This document shows, piece by piece, positions 56,280 through 64,000 of a DNA stretch of 64,000 nucleotides (position 1 is the stretch's first letter; the number at the start of each line of letters is the position of its first letter). The notes beneath the pieces were generated by a model. It was given only the letters and a program-made list of their open reading frames with translations. It ran no database searches and was not told where the DNA came from. This DNA comes from Arbacia lixula. Its lineage: Eukaryota > Echinodermata > Echinoidea > Arbacioida > Arbaciidae. The stretch is from contig OZ022587.1 in assembly GCA_963669155.1 (NCBI GenBank), positions 19,703,682-19,767,681 on the forward strand, written 5' to 3'. A program made the translations under genes and the position numbers.

Positions 56280-57734
56280 ATGTGATGATGTAAAATTTAT
56301 TGCAGCTGCAGTACATGAATCTATCCATAAACAACGGAAAATACCGGATGAAAACAAATCCATATTGTACATGTAGCTGCAATAAGTTTTACAGTAACAC
56401 AATATGCAAAGTTGGCTCACCCTATAAAAATGGCTCTCTGAATCTGACCGCCTGTGGCGCTCCAACTTTTGTACCTTTAATTCTTATAATGTAAACTTGC
56501 GGCTCTGAACACGCGTTTTCTTTCCGTATGCTTTCTGCACTTTGAACTCCGAAGACATACTTCATGTATGTATCATGTCAAAATAATCTCACAAATAATA
56601 ATGTCATTCTCCAAGCTATAACTTTTCATACATATGTTTGCTCGTGTAAGAAGAGGTATAATGAGATTCGAAATGATGAGTTCTGTGCATTTTGAATGTT
56701 CGTTTACTTACCAGAATATGGCGTGCTGCAAAGACGGAATTATACGTCCAAAAAGCAATCAATCAGATGTTGGTATCGCAAAGTGATTGATAACGGCTGT
56801 ATGGGATAGTGAGCATTGCAGAGAACGGAGCTGCATCCTGTGCATCACTCTTCATGTTGTTTATAAATTATATGATATAATAATTATATTTTCGTAGTGT
56901 ATTCAGAACTTTCCCATTAACTCTATAGCAACGCATTCTTGCATTCACCTTTATTTTCTAATTCAGTTTCTATAAACCTGTAATATTAGAGTAAGGTTAT
57001 TTAATCAGATGAGGTAAGCTATTAAGATGACACTATGTCGCATGTGCACAATGCAGCTTGCTTAGATTATCAGGACCCCAATAACATGTTCATGTGGTAC
57101 CGCGCAGGCGACGCGTTCCGATCAGTAGTATGACTCTGTGACTGGCTGAATCGCAGGACTCATCATCAAATTGTGTCATCTACATGTATGAGGGCCTGTG
57201 CTACGAACAGTACAGTGTGAATTAAAGTGTATGAATTTATCTGATACACGTACATTGTAGTACATGTACCTGCAGACTGAATATGACTTACTAGTAAAAT
57301 CTGTTACGGTTACATGGGTTTGCATGTGTTTTGTACATATGTGTGGTTGTTTCCTTTCGGGTTTGTAATGTACTGTATGGTACATGTCCTTGTAAAAAGC
57401 ATGCTCATTCTCTATAGATGTATACAACATTCATTCTTGTTTCTTGTTGCTTAGTGTTGTGTATCGTAACTAATCCTACAGAGCTGTGTGTGTATTTACT
57501 TGTGATGTATCATTTTGAAGGTGGTCTCGTGTACAGCCATGGGAAATGCAGGAAAGTAATTTATTTGCAGGTACATTGTACAGCATATGATGCTGAACCT
57601 TTGTTGACATTTATTTGGCAGTGCAATTTACAGGCTGCATGCTACATTGTCACAATTATTATGCAGAACTTGCAGCAGCGAGGTGCTAGGAAGGAGAAGT
57701 AACTCAATCATAAACGTGAAATAGGTGTGCTATT
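56280..57734. other. Unassigned sequence
   Basis: No exon or full element recognised. Confidence 0.45.
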
Positions 57735-57868
57735 TGATGTCAAATTTAAAGCATTCCACAATCATGACAATTCTTTGATGTCCCATGGTCACACCGACAT
57801 TTAGTGAATGTCAACTTGGAAAGAAATATCTTAGATTGACAATTTTGTCTCTAGAAGCTTTTTTTTTT
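57735..57868 (-). repeat. Dispersed repeat, inverse of 63866-63965
   Basis: The reverse complement shares AAGCTTCTAGAGACAAA, GATATTTCTT and CATGGGACATCAAAG with the end of the window. The pair lies on either side of the JAK exon. Confidence 0.6.
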
Positions 57869-58808
57869 TATCAATTTGGTTGCAAATTTTAAAGGGCTGT
57901 GAAATGTCATACATGTCTGATATAGTTAGGGTATATTGCTGATTCCTGTTGAGTTTTATTAGTTTTTTTAAAAATGCAATGCTTATAGTATATACACCTG
58001 TACGTGTATGGAGATGCAGAACAGGGCGCAGGCTAGTGTAATTTTTCATACCGGTACTAAGGCATGGTTTACCTGACCCCTGCCACAAATACAACGCATC
58101 AGTTCATCCTGATTGATTTTGTATCATATGTACAAAACCTGAGGTGTACCTTCAAAACAGTGGAGCCTCAGCCACATTGATGGGTATTGTTATGCAAATA
58201 GGATATTGACTTTTCAATCAAGGAGAGGGCAGTGACAGACATAGGAGTATCGCCATGCACCTGTTTCCAATGCGCCCCTTTGTTAATTTACCAGAACATA
58301 CGCGGGCTGTAGACAGGGTGTCCCATTTGCAGGTTGATACTGTACCATAACATTCCTCCCAATAAAAAAACTAGAAACTGACTTTTTATTGCAAAATTAT
58401 AGTGTCCACATTGGTCCGCTCCACAGTGCATGCATTCAATGGGAGCAGTGCCCACATCGCACGCTGCCTGGGACAATACAATTATGAGTGTAGAGTACAG
58501 TATGGTCAGTGCCTTTCAAACGTAAACAAGGATAGTTTTTCACTGTGCCTGAAAATGTTTGTGAAGCTGTAAGGCTTCCTACACGTCATGACTTTTGCAA
58601 ATGGAACGCCTTGTCTTTCTAGCCACTGTGGATCTTGTTTGCTGCGTATCTCACAGCCGTGGAGACTAGTTTGTGATTGGTTGGTGACATCTCCTGGAGA
58701 CTACCCCGGTCTCTGGGAGCTGTGGGAGCGTTGAACATGTTTGATTTTTTTGATGTTTGATTGTGGGGGCTACATTTTACAGGTACTTTTCAAGTCTGAA
58801 ATAATTTT

Positions 58809-59205
58809 AGGGAAAGTCCATTCTCAAGTTAAATTGTTTTTAATTATAGCAGAAAAATTAAAACAACATATCCTTTTGTGAAAAATCTGTCTAAGGGTAG
58901 GAAAGTTATGACCTTTTCAAAGTTTTGATTTGTGATGTCACTTGCGACCTGCTCTCCCATATGTTGTGTGCGGCAGGATTCCATAAATTCTCTTTTTTTT
59001 TGAAGAAGGAATAATTGTTTTTTTTTCATAGAGGTGTATGAGTAAGAAGTTGTTTCTAATGATGAATGTACAGGTGACATCACAAAATTAGGTACATGAA
59101 TTTGAAAGTTTCTAATTGTTATCCTTTGACAAACGTTCACAAAATTATTTCTTTCATGTTTCTGCTCTGATTAAAACCAAATTAACTTCAGGTTGGACTT
59201 TCCTT
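58809..59205. repeat. Eroded relative of the TTAA palindromic MITE
   Basis: Keeps the CTCCCATATGTTGTGTGC block, the TGTGATGTCAC and GTGACATCAC inverted pair, and the right end GGACTTTCCTTTTAA. The left TTAA is lost. Confidence 0.7.
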
Positions 59206-59447
59206 TTAAGCAAACACAACCGTATCATTTTGCATTATAAAATGTAGGTCCTGGAGGCCTGAGAAAATCAAGTTCTCACAGGGGCACTCTTTTTCATTTC
59301 AGGGGCTAAGTTGCGTTGAAAAATGTGATAACCCTTTTGCAGGTCAATAGACAAATTTGACTGTATTAGGGAAAATGTGCAAGATGTTATTTGAGGTGAC
59401 AGTTAAGATGTTGACATTGTTTCTGCTTTTATCTATTTCTTGTAGGT

Positions 59448-59549
59448 TCTCTTTGTAGTGGGTGTGGCTCTGTCAATTCACAGTCATCGGCATCTTGGGC
59501 ATTTCTGCAGGCTGTGCCGTATCCATATCATTGGTGAAACATTAGAAAG
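59448..59549 (+). other. Candidate noncoding (5' UTR) exon
   Basis: Acceptor with a long pyrimidine tract (CTGCTTTTATCTATTTCTTGTAG) and donor AAAG|GTTAGT bracket 102 bp with stops in frame. Same strand as the JAK exon 2.8 kb downstream, so it could be its preceding 5' UTR exon. Only splice-site shape supports it. Confidence 0.3.
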
Positions 59550-59690
59550 GTTAGTAATCAAGTGCTGAGAGGTTGAACTGATTGGAACTTTCTTGTACTG
59601 CAGGATATGTTGATAAGAGCGAGTGATATTGAAATAATATCGAAAGGACGATATTCAGCTCATGAATAGTCGATATGACTTCAAAGGTCA

Positions 59691-59972
59691 TATACTGTAA
59701 TGAGAAGACTAAAGCCTTCAAAAAGGTGATGGTGATCAATCTTCTTGCCAATGGTCTTAGTTAGTGATTACAATCATAAATCCTCAAGTGTTTGAGCCGA
59801 ACATTTGGAGGATATGTGACTTCATCACTAATTACTCCAAATGTGGATCATTTGTGGGCAAATAACTTTCAGAAAGTTTCTAAAATAGACAATACATGAA
59901 TTTAAGACCATTGGCAAGGAGATTGCTCAAGATCACCTTTTTGAAGGCTTTTCATCTTCCCAGTACAGTATA
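59691..59972. repeat. MITE with TATACTGTA ends
   Basis: Left TATACTGTAATGAGAAGAC, right (inverted) TATACTGTACTGGGAAGAT. Arms of about 70 bp carry GCCTTCAAAAAGGTGAT and TTGCCAATGGTCTTA and their inverses. 282 bp. Confidence 0.8.
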
Positions 59973-61459
59973 TTCCCTGTAAGTATTGACGATATTTGGT
60001 TTGGAAAATAAGTATTTTTTGCAATCGCTTATGAATTGTGCACATTCAAAAGCTACATGCAGCATTATGACACTAAGCATGAGGTAATTTTGATGTGATT
60101 TATACACCACATAATATGGGCGGTATTTCAGTGACAGTGATCGCCTAATGCAAAAAGGCGATATCGTGCAGCATTTTTACCAAGCACTACTACAATTGCA
60201 CTGCCAACTATTTTGCTTCTCATAGCTAGGTTAGCTCACTGCAAACTTTTCAAAAGTGTAATTTCATGTGTCATTGTTCGTTATTTGTGCAGGTTGTAAT
60301 GTTTTATTGAAGAAACATTATCAAGGTTGGATTTAAAGTGAGCATGGAGAAATATTAAAGGCTACGCGTAGTTTGTTTCTCATTGATTAAGAGTATTAAT
60401 TTCATATTACATGTACGTACTTTGTGCATAATATTATTGTGATGGTATACTGTTGATCTATTCCAGTATGTTCAGAAAATTTGCATATCTAGACAGTTTT
60501 CATAATGTATTCATGACTTTCCCCCTAGATGCGTAGTAACGCATTATTACATTCATCTGTGATTCAGTTTCAATGGGTGGAACGCACTCTGAATCTGTTA
60601 GTTGTTGCTACTTGGACAAGCCTTGGACAAGCTTTAGGGTTACTATTAGTAAAGTATTGTTTGAACAACAAGCATACAATTTGCATACCGGTTTATAAAA
60701 CGAGAATGGTTTATTAGAATACCTTTTAAAGATAAGGGGTAGAAGTGGTAACAACTACAAGATCCATGATCTGGTATTACCATGGGTCCCAATCTTGTTT
60801 CATTTTAGGATTCCAGGGAGAAAACATCTCAAAATGATCATCTTTTCTGAATTGAAATAAGTCTGGATGCGATGAAAATGGCAATGATTGTGAATTCCAG
60901 TCAATCCTACTGCTATCCTTTACCCTTCAGTTGCAGAGCTTTCAAAGAATGTATCTAGAGTTGTATTCCTAGAAGATTTTTTTATGGGGAAATATAAAAC
61001 CCACCAGGAAATATATCAGCGGCTAGACACAGGCTTAGCAAACTTGAAGTGTTTTATGTCACAAAAAAAAACAACATTAAAGAAAACTTTCACCCAAGGT
61101 ACATGTACCTGTACATGTGTGGAGATGCTATTAAGTGACTAATGTAGTTAAGCGAGAAAGGGACATGCGTGTTCATGTTACTGTACATAAACATTTACTA
61201 TATAATTATTTTTCATTGTATGATTTACCTACAATAACCTTGTATAATATCCTACCTCTTTAAATCATTGATCTAGGATTGGTCGAGAGCTTGTTGTATC
61301 ACTATTTTGATATAACTCCACCTTGAACCAATACTGCTTGGCCCATCATTAAGTCTAGATGAGTGATATAAAACAAATATAAACTGCCATCATTTTGTGG
61401 CATTAAGTACCACACCTAGCCAGGCACCAGACACCACATTCAGTGCCTACAATGTTCAG
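59973..61459. other. Unassigned sequence, possible JAK 5' intron
   Basis: No exon or complete element recognised. Confidence 0.4.
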
Positions 61460-62072
61460 GGGGGGTATTCCGAAAACGAACTTAGGAAAAATTTTATTGT
61501 ATCTCAGGGACTTCGGAAAAATTTTATCTTTTGGTATTCCGAAAAGCCAACTTACAATAAAAGATAAAATTTGTATTCAACTGAGCCAGAGATAAAATTT
61601 TTATGTAAATGAGGCTCCGAGATAAAAATTGCAAATGAGCTAAATCGGTATTCTGAAACGCACGTAGGAAAAAAAGTTAGGATAAAAGATAAAACTGCTC
61701 CCAAGCGATTTTATCTCCAGACGCACGCGCCTAGGCCCATAGCATTACGTGCAAAAATAATTCGCGCATTCAACTTTTTGCTCATGTGCGCATCAAATGC
61801 AATGAGGCGCGCTGAAAGACATTGATGCGCAATGTCCCTTTCAGTTTCATGACATCACACCACCAGCTTGATGGTGTTAATGTATGCAAAAGACATGAAA
61901 GGACGTTTATTACTGGCTGTCTCTGGGATAGGAGCGCAGTGCATGCGCTCATTAATATTGGTTAAAATCTTCCTAAAATATTTTTCGGAATACCAAAGAT
62001 AAAATATTTTAAGGACATTGTATCTTCGGGGAGATAAAATTTTTATCTCTGTGGATTTTCGGAATACCCCCC
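61460..62072. repeat. GGTATTCCGAAAA foldback element
   Basis: Ends GGGGGGTATTCCGAAAA and TTTTCGGAATACCCCCC are exact inverses. Inside are many AGATAAAAT/ATTTTATCT words in both orientations. It looks like the 19333/20049 elements in design (GGTATTCC end plus repeated subterminal words) but the words differ. Confidence 0.8.
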
Positions 62073-62324
62073 AGGTTTCTGTTGGGTTCTCCCCTCAGGA
62101 AAAAGTACATTTTAAGTGACCTCATGTGCATACAGTACATAGATTTCACCACCACTACCCCTCGATGCACTATATATTTGTATACTATATGTGTAGTTGG
62201 TGAGCTTTTTTCACCTGATGCATGTAGTTTCCTTTTCACCTAGGATAAGAAAGAATGATTAATTTCAAGGGTATTGTTATAATAAAAAATAGACATGTTT
62301 CTTTGTTTGTTTATTATTCAACAG

Positions 62325-62585
62325 ATGGACTGGAGGGTCTTATGTGTGTGAAAGGAGGCAGATGCACCAGAAGGAATGCACTAACGCTTTGATGATCTGG
62401 GCTTACCATCGACATCAATTCCAGGCCAAAGATATTGCGGCAATATGTGAAAACTGACCCTGTTCCTGTGGAAGGAGGTGTAGAAGACCTGTAATTTTTC
62501 TTGTAGAAAGTGCAATATAATGTGTGGCAGACCTTGCTTGACTTGACCTACTTTGCAGAGGGGGGACCCAGCACCATCCGCTTTG
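62325..62585 (+). other. 5' UTR part of the JAK exon
   Basis: A good acceptor (TTTGTTTGTTTATTATTCAACAG) ends at 62324. The UTR begins with an 8-codon upstream ORF (ATG 62325, TGA 62349-62351). A second acceptor (CTTGACCTACTTTGCAG) at 62558 could give a shorter exon starting at 62559 and skip most upstream ATGs. Confidence 0.5.
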
Positions 62586-63410
62586 ATGACGGAGAAAATC
62601 AGTATTAGACACATGGTGAACATGAAGCACCTGTGCCACTTCAGAGGAACCCGCCCACCACCCGTCATGGCCGTTGCTGCAGATCCTGGACAGGTCAAGG
62701 TCCTGACCTACTCCCACGGTGAGTTCTCTGTGCCCTGGAGCGAAACGCTGACCGTCCATGATGTCTGCACCGAAGCGGCCAAAGTGGTGTGCATCCCGCG
62801 GCTGACCAGCCAGCTTTTCGCGCTCTACGACGCCCAGCAGAAGAAGTGGCTATGCCCCGCGGCACGCATCGACCGCATGGATGGTGCAGACCAGCCACAG
62901 AGGGCGGTGTTGGAGTACCGCATCCGCTTCCATACGCCTACCACGTGTCCGGTTGGTGACTCGTCTGGTTTCCTCATGCTGGAGGAGGGCGTGGTCAACT
63001 ACATGTTCAAGCAGTACCGCCACAAGTTCGTCAACGACGAGATACCGGGCTTGAGCACGGAGGAATCTTTGGGCCTCATCGTGCTTGACTTCATGCAGCA
63101 TGTAAAGGAAGTGGAGATTCCGCTCGGGAACTTGAACGGACGCTTGCGCTTTGGACGCTTCCTCCCCAAGTCGCTCAGCGACGGACTCACGTGGTGGGAC
63201 AAGCGGAAGCTGAGGCGGAAAGTCCGAACTGCGTTGACTGATTTTCGGGATGACCCGCGTGAGGCATTTGCCTTCAAGGTGATGTTCCTAGTGTCATTGA
63301 GTGAGGAGATGAAGCAGAACTGGGGAACAGAGCGCTTTGTTTTGCAGAATTCTGATGTCTTTGAGGTCAGCGGCATTGGGGGAGTGCAAAAACTCAAAAA
63401 CACATATGGG
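62586..63410 (+). CDS. jak: JAK-family tyrosine kinase, first coding exon (FERM domain), partial gene
   Basis: 275 codons from ATG 62586 to a TATGGG|GTGAGT donor at phase 0. Residues about 30-115 look like the FERM F1 (ubiquitin-like) lobe, with VLEYRIRFHTP closing it. Residues about 125-245 match the helical F2 lobe of JAKs, with VNYMFKQYRHKFVNDEIPG, EESLGLIVLDFMQHVKE and the LPKSLSD..WWDKRKLRRKVR segment. GIGGVQKL marks the start of F3. SH2-like, pseudokinase and kinase parts would lie beyond the window. JAKs bind cytokine receptor tails through this region and phosphorylate STATs. Upstream in-frame codons to the TTG at 62553 are open but lack ATG; a later Met (ATG 62613) is an alternative start. 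The exon is GC-richer than its surroundings, as expected for coding sequence. Confidence 0.8.
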
Positions 63411-64000
63411 GTGAGTAGCAATCTGTTAAGTTGCCAGTCCGACGAGCATGTAACGCTTGCAAGTAATGTGTACAGATCAACGGGCACAATTTCAACTTTC
63501 GTTTCCAGGTTTAACTGAAAGGTAGTGGTACTGTAGCATTTTAATATATTTTTAGGTTATATGGGTACCTTCAAACATATTAGTAATTGCTTTTCTTCAT
63601 ACCATTTGTTTAAAAAATAAAATGTTACCATTTTTCTGGAAATCAAGATTTTTAGGAAACTCTCTGGTATAAATACAGTAGGTATCCGTAAAAACTATCA
63701 TTAAATTGTTAATCATTGCGATAGTGCCTGTCCATATTTGAACAAAATTGAATAAAAACTTTTTGACTACTGACATTTTTGCTGCCTAAACACCAAAATA
63801 GTAAAAAGAATAAAAAGATTATGTCCCACTCGCCACCTTAAATTGAAAATTGCAAAATAATGTGATAAGAAAGCTTCTAGAGACAAAGATATTTCTTCAG
63901 GTAAATATTGGTGTGAGCATGGGACATCAAAGCATTGTCACGATTGTGCAATGGTTTTGACATTAATTAACACGCTTTAGTATCCATGCAGATGTTTTAA
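63411..64000 (+). other. JAK intron, 5' part
   Basis: Starts GTGAGTAG. AT-rich, with the dispersed repeat at 63866-63965. No further exon before the window ends. Confidence 0.6.
63866..63965 (+). repeat. Dispersed repeat, inverse of 57735-57868
   Basis: AAGCTTCTAGAGACAAAGAT start and TGAGCATGGGACATCAAAGC middle. This copy lacks about 20 bp present in the other. Confidence 0.6.

Overview
The window is animal nuclear DNA: AT-rich, gene-sparse, with introns that have GT/AG borders, and full of transposable elements. Clues to the organism are indirect. They are a JAK-family FERM exon, a multi-exon ZSWIM3-like gene, BEL/Pao and several CR1/L2-, Rex1- and RTE-like retroelements, many hairpin MITEs, degenerate TTAGGG-type repeats and a striking excess of the palindrome TACATGTA. 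Together these suggest a marine deuterostome invertebrate, an echinoderm such as a sea urchin being my best guess. That is an inference and not a sequence match.

From 1 to 16 kb the window is a nest of retroelements. A complete, apparently young BEL/Pao LTR retrotransposon (679-9861, minus strand, no difference seen between its 1637-bp LTRs, 5-bp target duplication CATCG, one intact 1879-residue polyprotein) has split an old Rex1/CR1-like LINE reverse transcriptase relic (433-678 and 9862-10135). A second LINE tail (10188-10970), a GAA microsatellite and another relic related to the split one follow. Next comes a nearly full-length but broken two-ORF LINE (11692-15967) with an L1-type ORF1 protein and a PHD finger + AP endonuclease + reverse transcriptase ORF2.

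From 16 to 28 kb lies one host gene on the minus strand. It is a four-exon model (27756 down to 21455) for an 899-residue ZSWIM3-like protein: an acidic/Ser-rich N-terminus, a FAR1/ZSWIM3-type N-terminal domain, a MULE-like RNase H fold that still has candidate D, D and E residues, and a SWIM zinc finger. Its introns and 3' end are packed with MITEs. One MITE ends 15 bp from the stop codon and one tRNA-related repeat lies about 20 bp inside an intron.

From 28 to 62 kb no protein-coding exon is convincing. The stretch holds MITEs of many families (seven copies of one hairpin family across the window, TTAA-flanked piggyBac-type MITEs, one pogo/Tigger-type element carrying an internal tandem array), two further LINE relics, tandem duplications, telomere-like and simple repeats, and two exon-like noncoding segments (37149-37220 and 59448-59549). 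From 62325 to 63410 is the first coding exon of a JAK tyrosine kinase (FERM domain start) on the plus strand, ending at a GTGAGT donor. The gene continues beyond the window, and the exon-like segments upstream may be its 5' UTR exons.
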